From positions 1 through 53,840 of the forward strand of contig MEOL01000051.1 of assembly GCA_001769215.1 (NCBI GenBank): a DNA stretch of 53,840 nucleotides. Direction: 5' to 3'. Each line of letters opens with the position of its first letter. Positions within the stretch are counted from its first letter, which is position 1. Shown here in pieces: positions 9,326-17,562 of this stretch. The notes under the pieces are model-generated. The model saw nothing but the letters and a program-made list of their open reading frames with translations, did no database searches and was not told the origin of the DNA. The stretch comes from Bacteroidetes bacterium GWF2_41_31. Lineage in GTDB: Bacteria; Bacteroidota; Bacteroidia; Bacteroidales; F082. The position numbers and the translations under genes are program-made.

Positions 9326-9368
9326 CCCCTACCAAATAGTATAGGTAAGCCCCTACACATATAGGTAG
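9326..9368. promoter_or_regulatory. Tandem pair of CCCCTAC / TATAGGTA motifs, possible operator
   Basis: CCCCTAC (9326-9332) with TATAGGTA (9340-9347) is followed at once by a second CCCCTAC (9350-9356) with TATAGGTAG (9360-9368). Each unit is an imperfect inverted repeat (CCTA/TAGG) and the two units form a direct repeat. The layout resembles operators of dimeric regulators; NarL-type proteins, for example, bind TACC-like half-sites. Which regulator binds is unknown. Confidence 0.35.
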
Positions 9369-9554
9369 TTGACTGCCAATGCTTTATAATTTAGTTTTAC
9401 GCCCTGTACAGCAACAGGTAGAATGGCTATGCCTCAATACTATTAGTCTATAAAAATGTCATGCAAAAATTAATTTGAAACATGAGCAAACAACCAGGTC
9501 AATTCTTTCGGATACACAACATTTTTTATTTAGGAACCAACAGGTTCATTTTAT

Positions 9555-9600
9555 TGGCCACCCCGGGTTCATTAACCTGTTTTCCCGCCCGGGGTGGCCA
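9555..9600. repeat. Perfect 13-base inverted repeat, GC-rich hairpin
   Basis: TGGCCACCCCGGG (9555-9567) pairs perfectly with CCCGGGGTGGCCA (9588-9600) across a 20-base loop in otherwise AT-rich DNA. No clean T-run follows, so a simple terminator is doubtful. It could be a REP-like element. Confidence 0.6.
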
Positions 9601-9796
9601 TTGGCTAAAAAATCTTATTTTTGGAAAAACTACCACAGAAGTTTGTTGGTTATAGTAGTTGGGGTTGAAGGCGAAGGTAAAATGAAAGGTTCAGTTTCTA
9701 AAAGAATTCTATTGGAAAACGAACAATACATTACATAATAAAATTTTACCGATTGAGTAAGGTTTATCGATCATTAGTAATTAAAATAACAAGATT

Positions 9797-10411
9797 ATGC
9801 GCTTTAGAAATCTAACATTCAGATATGTATTACTTACAATTACCTATTTATTGCTAAATGGAGCAGATTGTTCGAAGAGCAAAAATGAACCCACCTGTTA
9901 TATCTCGGATGAGTTTAAATCATATGGGGTTTTTAATGAAGGTTCATACTGGGTATATCACGATCAGTTCAACAATATTGATACGGTTACTGTTAAATCA
10001 AGTATACACTCCATCATTGACGGACCCTATTCATTTCCAATGGAAAGGTATGAGATATCAACAATCTCAACAATTAGAGATGAAACCAGATATATAGCTC
10101 TATGCAGAGATAATCAATTGATGTGTTCAGGTTTCAGTATTTTGGAGACTATGAATCTTCCTTCCGTCCAATTTTTCTGTTGCTGTGATGAAGGAACCAG
10201 ATATGAAAATCTCCAATATGTAAATCAACTCGATAGTATGGTGATTAATGACGAAACCTTTTACCATATCAAAATTTTTACATCAGATTCTGTAAATGTT
10301 CATTCATTAAGCAAGTTGTATTATGCTGAGCATATCGGTTTGATCCAATATGAAGATTATGAATCAAATAGTTGGAAACTCACGAAGCATAACCTATCCC
10401 AATCAAATTAA
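9797..10411 (+). CDS. Hypothetical secreted protein
   Basis: This 204-residue protein starts with a hydrophobic segment (VLLTITYLLLNGADC) that looks like a signal peptide. The Cys at the end could be a lipidation site, but the preceding Ala-Asp is not a standard lipobox. The mature part is rich in Tyr, Asp and Ser and contains a Cys-Cys-Cys run (FFCCCDEG). I recognise no family. It has no T9SS tail. The next frame, at 10393, carries an isolated T9SS tail, so the two could once have been parts of neighbouring exported-protein genes. Export is moderately supported; function is unknown. Confidence 0.55.
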   Translation: MRFRNLTFRYVLLTITYLLLNGADCSKSKNEPTCYISDEFKSYGVFNEGSYWVYHDQFNNIDTVTVKSSIHSIIDGPYSFPMERYEISTISTIRDETRYIALCRDNQLMCSGFSILETMNLPSVQFFCCCDEGTRYENLQYVNQLDSMVINDETFYHIKIFTSDSVNVHSLSKLYYAEHIGLIQYEDYESNSWKLTKHNLSQSN

Positions 10412-10926
10412 TTATTACTTATTACTTTAATAGTTCCCACTCAAAAGAACTTCAATTTGATTTGTTAACTGAAGGAAGAAACGTATATATGCTTACGAAC
10501 CAGGAAGAAACAGTACTTGAAGTCATAACCGCAAACAGTACTTCTACGGCAGGAATGCAAGCCCGTAACATACTACAATTTGTTTACGGACTCGATTATT
10601 ACGATTGTTCCAACATGCCCGACCCTGTAACTTATAAAAGTGGCAATGCTTCCATTAACACTTTAATGGCCAATATGCTGGAAATAGAATCGTTTCCAAA
10701 CCCAGCCAAAGACTGGACTACCTTTACATACAAACTACCCGAAACCGAGAATTCGGCGGTAATCGAAATAAGTGATGTAACAGGAAAAACAGTTCAAGTC
10801 ATTCATTTAACAACGAACCAGGGCCAGGTGGTATGGGATACCAGGAATACCCAACCCGGCATTTACTTATATACTCTGAAAGCTTCCGGCACACAAAAAA
10901 CCGGAAAGATCGTTGTTACCAAATAA
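10393..10926 (+). pseudogene. 5'-truncated T9SS protein: orphan C-terminal sorting domain
   Basis: The frame is open from just after an in-frame stop at 10390, but the first plausible start is a TTG at 10462 and no signal peptide is encoded. The 154 residues from there end in a clear T9SS type A tail (SFPNPAKDWTTFTYKL, then QPGIYLYTL and a final GKIVVTK). A T9SS tail without a Sec signal cannot work, so this is most likely the remaining 3' end of a larger exported-protein gene. The upstream residues (KELQFDLLTEGRNVYML) look like real protein sequence and support a lost 5' part. Confidence 0.6.
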
Positions 10927-10942
10927 TGCTTAATTTTACATT

Positions 10943-10980
10943 CAATCTACCCTATAAAATGTATGGGGTAGATTGATTTT
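10943..10980 (+). terminator. Rho-independent terminator after the orphan T9SS tail
   Basis: CAATCTACCC (10943-10952) pairs with GGGTAGATTG (10966-10975), and ATTTTATT follows. It lies 17 bases after the stop codon at 10926. Confidence 0.7.
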
Positions 10981-11088
10981 ATTCATGTGCATGCGAAAAA
11001 CATACTTGTGATTGATCGCAATAATATGCTTAGGCAAATTTGCGTTACATTTTTATTACCATTTTTCTGCAAGTAAAAAACAAAAAAA

Positions 11089-12702
11089 ATGAAAAAGACA
11101 ATCAGTTTAATAACCTTTACTCTACTTCTTTTAACCACCTATCCTCAGCAAGTGCAAATACAATGGCAACAATGTTATGGTGGCAGCGATATGGATAAAG
11201 GTAAAGATGTTGTTGTACTTAGTAATGGACATATTGTAGTGTTGGCAACTACCCTGTCAAACGATGGAGATGTGGGATCCAATCATGGCAACTATGATTT
11301 TTGGCTGTTCGAAACCGATGAATTTGGGAATCTTCTATGGGGAAAAACAATCGGGGGTAGTGAATGGGATTCAGGTAAGTCCTTGATCCAGGCACCTGAT
11401 GGTGGCTATCTTCTTTTTGGACATACATTTTCCAATAATGGGGATGTATCAGGTAACCACGGAGGTCTTGATTATTGGCTGGTGAAGACAGACAACATGG
11501 GTAATTTATTGTGGCAACGCTGCCTTGGAAGCAGTATGAATAACCTGGCAGAAGATATGGATATAGATGAAGAAGGTAATATATATGTTATGGGTCTTTC
11601 GTTAGGAGTAGGTGGTGATGTATCCCAGAATAATGGGTTTTACGACTATTGGTTCGTAAAACTAAATCCAAATGGTGAGATTATATGGGATAAAAATTTG
11701 GGGGGTACATACACAGACAACGGATTATGTATTACTAGTACGGTTGACGGAGGGGTAATTGTTGGGGGCATTATTGATGATACTGATGGTGATATTACTT
11801 GCAACATGGTATTATGGAATAAAACAGCCTGGGTAATAAAACTTGATTCGCTCAACAACATCCAATGGCAGCAATGTTATGGGGGAACCTATACAGAGAG
11901 TGTGGTGGAAATTAAGACAACCTTGGATGGTGGGTACATCCTATTAGGGCTGACCAATTCAAATGATGGAGATGTTTCAGGGTTTCATGGTTATCCTGGA
12001 GAAGTAAACATATATGATATCTGGGTGGTTAAAGTGGATAGCATGGGTGCTATAGAATGGCAAAGATGCCTTGGTGGCACGAAAGATGAATCTCCAAGTT
12101 TTATTAAAATCACCCCTGAGGGCAACTACCTGATTGGAGGATTTACTTATTCAAATGACGGGGATGTTTCCGGAAATCATTCCTATTCAGGTGGAATTGA
12201 TCATTGGGTGGTTAAACTTAACCCATCAGGCGAAATAATCTGGCAACAGTGTTTTGGTGGTTCCCCAGATGATTTGTTGCTTGGAGGCTATGTAATATCA
12301 GAAAGTGAGTATGTATTGGTTGGTAACCGCAGAAACCCAAGCACAAGCGGCAATATTGATTGTATTGCCATCGGTGGATTTGGTGATTATGATTTGGTGA
12401 TGTATAAGATATTAGATACCACTGTGGGTATTAGCACAATAGAAGAAGATAAATTGCCTCTTAAAGTCTATCCCAACCCGGCCACCAACAGTGCCACCTT
12501 CAGCTACAGCCTGCCCGCCGGCACACACCAGGGAAGCATCGAAATGCGCAACACCACCGGGCAACTGGTAGCCTCTACCATGTTAAATGAGGCAAAAGGT
12601 GAGTGGGTTCTTCAATTAAATAACATTCCCCCGGGGCTTTATATCTATACTTTAAGTACCCAACAAAAGACCACTACGGGGAAATTGGTGGTGACGAAGT
12701 AA
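11089..12702 (+). CDS. T9SS-exported propeller-like repeat protein (tandem paralogue 1)
   Basis: This 537-residue protein has a signal peptide (MKKTISLITFTLLLLTTYPQQ). At least six repeats of about 60 residues follow, each with a form like DYWLVKTDNMGNLLWQRCLGG and a DGGYxLxG strand; the pattern suggests a beta-propeller. The last 80 residues, from about 458 (KVYPNPATNSATFSYSL), form a T9SS type A sorting tail ending in GKLVVTK. The family is common among secreted Bacteroidota proteins and has no settled function. The next gene is a close tandem duplicate, only 24 bases downstream. It should be secreted or attached to the cell surface. Confidence 0.85.
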   Translation: MKKTISLITFTLLLLTTYPQQVQIQWQQCYGGSDMDKGKDVVVLSNGHIVVLATTLSNDGDVGSNHGNYDFWLFETDEFGNLLWGKTIGGSEWDSGKSLIQAPDGGYLLFGHTFSNNGDVSGNHGGLDYWLVKTDNMGNLLWQRCLGSSMNNLAEDMDIDEEGNIYVMGLSLGVGGDVSQNNGFYDYWFVKLNPNGEIIWDKNLGGTYTDNGLCITSTVDGGVIVGGIIDDTDGDITCNMVLWNKTAWVIKLDSLNNIQWQQCYGGTYTESVVEIKTTLDGGYILLGLTNSNDGDVSGFHGYPGEVNIYDIWVVKVDSMGAIEWQRCLGGTKDESPSFIKITPEGNYLIGGFTYSNDGDVSGNHSYSGGIDHWVVKLNPSGEIIWQQCFGGSPDDLLLGGYVISESEYVLVGNRRNPSTSGNIDCIAIGGFGDYDLVMYKILDTTVGISTIEEDKLPLKVYPNPATNSATFSYSLPAGTHQGSIEMRNTTGQLVASTMLNEAKGEWVLQLNNIPPGLYIYTLSTQQKTTTGKLVVTK

Positions 12703-12726
12703 TGGATGGCTTTAAAAACAACAAAA

Positions 12727-14340
12727 ATGAAAAAAACAATCAGTTTAGTGATCTTTTCTCTACTTCTCTTAACCACCTATCCTCAGCAAGTGCAAATAGT
12801 ATGGCAGCAGTGTTATGGTGGCAGCGATATGGATACAGGCAAAGATGTTATTGTGCTTAATAATGGTCATATACTGGTGTTGTCAACTACCTATTCAAAC
12901 AGTGGAGATATTGGGTTTAACCAAGGGAAATCCGATTTTTGGCTGTTCGAAACCGATGCCTTTGGAAACTTCCTCTGGGGAAAAACTTATGGTGGAAGTG
13001 AAAATGAATATGCAAAGTCGTTGGTTCAAACACCCGATGGAGGTTATGTTATGTTTGGTGACACCGACTCCAACAACGGTGATGTGTCCGGCAACCATGG
13101 AAGTTTTGATTATTGGGTAATAAAAACAGATAATATAGGCAATGTATTGTGGCATCGGTGTCTTGGAAGCACCAAGCGTGATTTGGCTACAGGATTTAAT
13201 ATAGATGAAGCTGGAAATATCTATTGCATTGGGCTTTCATCCGGAGAAGATGGGGATGTAACCCAAAACAATGGATATGATGATTATTGGTTTGTTAAGC
13301 TGGATCTGGATGGAGAACTAATTTGGAATAGAAATCTGGGAGGTAGTTATGCTGACAATGGACTATGTATTTCCAGTACCAATGATGGGGGTGTTATTGT
13401 TGGGGGTATAATCAGCAGCATTGATGGTGATATTACCTGCAACATGGTTTTAGGGAATAAAACGGCCTGGGTAATAAAACTTGATTCACTCAACAGCATA
13501 CAATGGCAGCAATGCTATGGGGGAACTTATACGGAAACTGTGGTGGAAATTGAATCTACTTCCGATGGAGGGTATATCCTTTTGGGTGCCACCAATTCAA
13601 ATGATGGAGATGTTTCAGGATTTCATGGTTATCCGGGTGATGTAAACATATACGATATCTGGGTGATTAAAGTGGATAGCATGGGTGTTATTGAATGGCA
13701 ACGGTGTCTTGGTGGTACGAAAGATGAATCCCCAAGTTTTATTAAAATTACTCCGGATGGCAACTATCTGGTTGGAGGATTTACTTATTCAAGTGATGGA
13801 GATGTTTCCGGAAATCATTCCAATTCAGTCGGAAGTGATCATTGGGTGGTTAAACTTGACCCATCAGGTGAAATTATCTGGCAACAGTGTTTTGGTGGTA
13901 TCACAGAAGACGAGTTGTATGGAGGTTACGTAATTTCAGAGAGTGAGTATGTGTTTGTAGGTAACCGCAGAACCTCAAGCACAGGTGGCAATATTGATTG
14001 TAATGCCATCGGTGGATTTGGTGATTGGGATTTGGTGATGTATAAGATATTAGATACCACAGTGGGTATTAGCACAATAGAAGAAGATAAATTGCCTCTT
14101 AAAGTCTATCCCAACCCGGCCGCCAACAGTGCCACCTTCAGCTACAATTTGCCCGACGGCATCCAACAGGGAAGCATCGAAGTACACAACACCACCGGGC
14201 TATTGGTAGCCTCAACCAGCTTAAATGAGGCAAAAGGAGAGTGGGTGCTTCAATTAAACAATATTCCTCCGGGGCTTTATATCTATACCTTAAGCACCCA
14301 ACAAAAGACTACTACGGGGAAACTGGTGGTGACGAGGTAA
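12727..14340 (+). CDS. T9SS-exported propeller-like repeat protein (tandem paralogue 2)
   Basis: Started at 12727 this gives 537 residues, the same length as its neighbour. The in-frame ATG at 12706 would add MALKTTK before the signal peptide, which the paralogue lacks, so 12727 is preferred. Domains match the first copy: signal peptide (MKKTISLVIFSLLLLTTYP), propeller-like W/D/G repeats (DSMGVIEWQRCLGGTKDES is shared almost exactly), and a T9SS type A tail from about residue 458 ending in GKLVVTR. Long stretches are near-identical at the DNA level, so the duplication is recent or the copies are converting one another. It is probably co-transcribed with the first copy. Confidence 0.85.
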   Translation: MKKTISLVIFSLLLLTTYPQQVQIVWQQCYGGSDMDTGKDVIVLNNGHILVLSTTYSNSGDIGFNQGKSDFWLFETDAFGNFLWGKTYGGSENEYAKSLVQTPDGGYVMFGDTDSNNGDVSGNHGSFDYWVIKTDNIGNVLWHRCLGSTKRDLATGFNIDEAGNIYCIGLSSGEDGDVTQNNGYDDYWFVKLDLDGELIWNRNLGGSYADNGLCISSTNDGGVIVGGIISSIDGDITCNMVLGNKTAWVIKLDSLNSIQWQQCYGGTYTETVVEIESTSDGGYILLGATNSNDGDVSGFHGYPGDVNIYDIWVIKVDSMGVIEWQRCLGGTKDESPSFIKITPDGNYLVGGFTYSSDGDVSGNHSNSVGSDHWVVKLDPSGEIIWQQCFGGITEDELYGGYVISESEYVFVGNRRTSSTGGNIDCNAIGGFGDWDLVMYKILDTTVGISTIEEDKLPLKVYPNPAANSATFSYNLPDGIQQGSIEVHNTTGLLVASTSLNEAKGEWVLQLNNIPPGLYIYTLSTQQKTTTGKLVVTR

Positions 14341-14439
14341 AATAACAGGAATTTCTCCAAGTTCTCAAATTAATCTGATAAACAAGCTGTTTGGTACAAT
14401 GCTTGTATTGCTGACCACATAATCTTAAAAAATATCTTT

Positions 14440-15954
14440 ATGAAAACAACTTTTATAAGTCTCATTTGTTTTATCACTTTTCAATGTGGGTTTGCGCAAA
14501 ACGAAAATGCGAAACAAGTAACAATCGACACCCTACGGATTGTTAAAGAAAAAAACTATTATCAGGACACTTTATGGGTAATGGATTCAAGTCAAACTTA
14601 TTATTCATTTGACTGGGAGCTATATTTATCAGGTAATTATAAAGTAGTAACCAGAAATGATCAGGGCAACAAATTAACTGCCATCAAAAGGATAAAGGAC
14701 CGTTATTCAGCGTTATTTGAAAATTATTCATTTGATTCCGTTACTTATTTTAGTGGAAGTGACAAAGTGAAGTCCCTCAAAACTTTTGGATGGAATTTGC
14801 CCGATGGCAAGTGGATGGACAATATGTTCCAATTGTATGATGAAAATCACCAATTGCTTGATAGCTACGATAAATCCTGGCATAGAAGCCAATTCGAGTA
14901 TGGTACCGGGCACCGCACCACAAATGAGTATGAAAATGAAGCGCTTGTATCAAGTGTCAAAAGTAATCTTCCATCAGGAAGTGTAGTATGGGAGCCTGAC
15001 GAAAGGACTATCCATATATTAAATGAAAGTGGAATGGACAGCATCAGTCTGCACCAAAACTGGAATATGGATACAGAACAATGGGACAACTATTATAAAT
15101 ATGAATCGCATTACATCGATTCCCTCAATACAATAGACTACTATGGCTATATTTGGGATTCAACCGCATCGTATTGGCTCCCGGTAAATTTTACACACCA
15201 GGTTTCTTCAGAAAACGGGCTAAGGGATACTACCGAAGTTTACAAATGGGACAGCATCGGAAATTACTGGAAAATGTCTTATAAATCCATTGCATTGTTT
15301 AATGAATCGAATCAAATTTTGGAAATTGTAAATATGTTTTATGACGATGAAAACAACTTTTGGGTAAACAACAAGAAAATGACTTATTCCTATGAAGTCT
15401 ATCTTCAAAATACGTTCCAGTATAAATGGGATACATTGTCCGATTATTGGAAGCCTGAATATAAATCCTATCGCTCATACGCCTTCGAAAATATTCCGGA
15501 TACCACACAATATGATCAATGGGATACTATAGGCCAAAGCTGGGTTCCGATTTTTCGGTCAATTTCGGTTTTCGATGACCGACAAAATCAAATCGAAGAT
15601 TTATTTCAGTTATGGACAAGTATCACTCCGGAAAGCTTAAAGGACTGGAAAACAAATTCGAGAACCATTTTTTTCTGGTCTCCTTTTAATCCGGAGTCTG
15701 TTATTGATAACGAGCTAACAAATATGAAGGTATATCCCAACCCTGCCAGGGAATATGTTATTTTTGAATCATTCGGTCAACAACCAACCAACCTATTTAT
15801 TTACAACAGTTCAGGCAATCAAGTTGGGCACCTTTTTCTTAACTCATCTCCCCTGGTTTGGAATACCCCTGGTCTTGCACCGGGAATGTACTTTTATCAT
15901 GGAGAGCAAGGTGATAAGATAGTGTCTGGTAAAATAGTGCTGGTGGGTGAATAA
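14440..15954 (+). CDS. T9SS-exported protein with W-D repeats
   Basis: This 504-residue protein begins with a signal peptide (MKTTFISLICFITFQCGFAQ). The middle holds repeats of about 30-40 residues around a motif like YKWDTLSDYWKPEYKS or YKWDSIGNYWKMSYKS, possibly a beta-rich sheet. From about residue 428 (MKVYPNPAREYVIFES) it carries a T9SS type A tail ending in SGKIVLVGE. I recognise no catalytic motif. It follows the tandem pair on the same strand and, like them, should be surface-exposed or released. Export is well supported; function is not known. Confidence 0.8.
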   Translation: MKTTFISLICFITFQCGFAQNENAKQVTIDTLRIVKEKNYYQDTLWVMDSSQTYYSFDWELYLSGNYKVVTRNDQGNKLTAIKRIKDRYSALFENYSFDSVTYFSGSDKVKSLKTFGWNLPDGKWMDNMFQLYDENHQLLDSYDKSWHRSQFEYGTGHRTTNEYENEALVSSVKSNLPSGSVVWEPDERTIHILNESGMDSISLHQNWNMDTEQWDNYYKYESHYIDSLNTIDYYGYIWDSTASYWLPVNFTHQVSSENGLRDTTEVYKWDSIGNYWKMSYKSIALFNESNQILEIVNMFYDDENNFWVNNKKMTYSYEVYLQNTFQYKWDTLSDYWKPEYKSYRSYAFENIPDTTQYDQWDTIGQSWVPIFRSISVFDDRQNQIEDLFQLWTSITPESLKDWKTNSRTIFFWSPFNPESVIDNELTNMKVYPNPAREYVIFESFGQQPTNLFIYNSSGNQVGHLFLNSSPLVWNTPGLAPGMYFYHGEQGDKIVSGKIVLVGE

Positions 15955-15975
15955 GCATTAAGGTTTTACTCAACT

Positions 15976-16431
15976 CTATATAATTTTCTGATGTTTAGCC
16001 TTCTCAAGTGCAGTAACTAGATTGTCTGTCTCTAATTTTCGGAAAATATTTTTACAATGAAAATTTACTGCATTGATACTGTTACCCATTTTGCTGGCGA
16101 CGACCGATCTTTTAAAGCCTTGTGCGAGTAAATTAAGTGCTACTATTTCACTTTGGGTTAGCAATGGTTTGCTTTCATGAGACATGATGTTCAGGTTAAC
16201 AATTTCCGCAACATGCTTTCCGATCACTCTTTGTCCAGACAACACCTGATGAATCGTGTCTATAATTACTTTCTTCCCGCACGATTTAATGAGTATGGCA
16301 TGAGCACCGTTCGACCAGGCCTCTTCAAGAGAAACAGGATCCAGTTCTCCTGTTAGTATAATTATTTTTTTATCGGGGTATAGATCGCGAAATGACTCAA
16401 AATATAGAGTTCCTGACGGATATAATTTAGG
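15976..16431 (-). pseudogene. N-terminally truncated NarL/LuxR-type response regulator
   Basis: From a GTG at 16245 the frame encodes 89 residues with a LuxR-type helix-turn-helix (LTQSEIVALNLLAQGFK, then INAVNFHCKNIFRKL). The same frame is open back to a TAG at 16434. That stretch encodes the C-terminal half of a receiver domain: the beta4 strand KKIIILTGE, the alpha4 region WSNGAHAILIK with the conserved Lys, and the linker into the HTH. The N-terminal half, including the phospho-acceptor Asp, is missing, and the DNA upstream has stops in this frame. It is most likely a decayed regulator, though the HTH part could still be expressed from the GTG. Confidence 0.65.
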
Positions 16432-16617
16432 CTAAATGGTTTTCGCTGGTTAATTAACGTGCTCATAATTGCTTTGGAAGAGCTGGAAGATTGCTACTGA
16501 CTGTCTCTGGGTGATCGATCTTTTACTTGTTATTTTTATGAAACTTTTTCGAATTAATCAGGTTAGCAACCAGAGTGAAGATAATATATATAGTTTTGTA
16601 GTAAAACCATTTTACAC

Positions 16618-17361
16618 GTGATAAAAGTTGCCATTATAGACGATGAACAGGATAGCCGGAACACCCTTCGACTGTATTTAAATGAGTTATATCAGGATAT
16701 AGAGGTAGCCGGAGAAGCTGATGATTTAGAAACGGGGTTGGCTTTAATTAAATCGACCAATCCTGATCTTGTTTTCCTCGACATCAACATGCCGGATGGA
16801 TCGGGTTTCGACTTGCTCGAAAGGCTCCCCCATAAAAACATCAACGTCATCTTTGTTACTGCTTACGACCAACACGCCATCAGGGCCTTCCGCTATAGCG
16901 CCATCGATTTTTTATTGAAACCCGTTGACCCTGAAATGCTGGTTAAAGCCATTGAAAAATTCAGAAAAAAGGTGGACTTTTCAAGCCTGCAGCAACGATT
17001 AGTGACGCTTCTGGCTAACAAAAACACACCCAAAAAAATTGCACTGCCAACCACCGGAGGCTACAAATTTGTATTAGCTGAAAACATCCGCCATTGTGTT
17101 TCGGAAGGAAATTACACCACTTTTTTCCTTTACAATGGAGAGAAAATTTTGGTATGCTATCCGCTGAAGGAGTATGAAGAGCTTTTGGAAGGAGACAATT
17201 TTTATAGAGTCCACCAATCGCACCTGATCCACCTTAAATACGTAAAAGAGTACAAAAAAGGAGAAGGTGGCTCCGTTATTCTGGACGATAACACCGAAAT
17301 CCAAATTGCCAGACGTAGAAAAGAAGGCTTTTTGTCGGCCATGATGAATTATGGTAGTTGA
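16618..17361 (+). CDS. LytTR-family response regulator
   Basis: This 247-residue protein starts at a GTG (16618), which puts the beta1 strand IKVAIIDDE at the correct N-terminal position. Receiver residues are all present: acidic pair Asp8/Asp9, phospho-acceptor Asp55 (LVFLDINMPDGSG), Thr81 and Lys101 (LLKPVD). The C-terminal half is a LytTR DNA-binding domain (CVSEGNYTTFFL, then YRVHQSHLIHLKYVKEY and IQIARRRKEGF). Such regulators pair with LytS/YehU-type kinases, making the kinase at 7009-9132 the likely partner, even though T9SS genes now lie between them. It may control neighbouring surface-protein genes; this is inference. Confidence 0.92.
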   Translation: MIKVAIIDDEQDSRNTLRLYLNELYQDIEVAGEADDLETGLALIKSTNPDLVFLDINMPDGSGFDLLERLPHKNINVIFVTAYDQHAIRAFRYSAIDFLLKPVDPEMLVKAIEKFRKKVDFSSLQQRLVTLLANKNTPKKIALPTTGGYKFVLAENIRHCVSEGNYTTFFLYNGEKILVCYPLKEYEELLEGDNFYRVHQSHLIHLKYVKEYKKGEGGSVILDDNTEIQIARRRKEGFLSAMMNYGS

Positions 17362-17458
17362 GAATATGAATTTAGTTTTTTTACCTGCATTTTTATATAT
17401 TTATATAGTTGATTTTCAGATTATTAAAAATATTTCTTTATATTATCTGCTTTTTTGC

Positions 17459-17490
17459 TTGCTTTTCTGCTTTTAATGTTCGTATGTTTG
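17459..17490 (+). promoter_or_regulatory. Predicted promoter of the dockerin-like secreted protein
   Basis: TTG (17459-17461), 21 bases, then TATGTTTG (17483-17490), a perfect Bacteroidota -7 match. Transcription would begin near 17497, leaving a leader of about 65 bases that contains element C. Confidence 0.6.
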
Positions 17491-17503
17491 CACCCAATAA
17501 AGC

Positions 17504-17529
17504 TGACCAAATTTCCTACCTTTTGTTAG
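17504..17529 (-). promoter_or_regulatory. Element copy C: GGTAGGAAA stem-loop, opposite to the downstream gene
   Basis: On the minus strand AACAAAA, the loop GGTAGGAAA and TTTGGTC make an imperfect version of the conserved stem-loop, and the following CAGC matches copy E. No GC-rich hairpin with a T-tract follows. It lies in the predicted leader of the 17563 gene but points the other way, so it is either an antisense element, a DNA-level site, or a decayed copy. Confidence 0.4.
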
Positions 17530-17562
17530 TTATTTAACTAAATACAAAAAAATGGTTGCTTT

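Larger units (their letters stand above)
9133..9796. other. 664-base gene-free stretch with repeats
   Basis: I see no convincing gene here. It holds a paired CCCCTAC...TATAGGTA motif (9326-9368) and a long GC-rich hairpin (9555-9600), listed separately. An open frame at 9475-9738 runs through that hairpin, has no recognisable domain, and is not called. Confidence 0.6.

Noticed and set aside
9475-9738. 87-residue open frame
   Set aside because: It runs through a perfect GC-rich hairpin, has no domain or signal peptide, and its composition is unlike neighbouring proteins.
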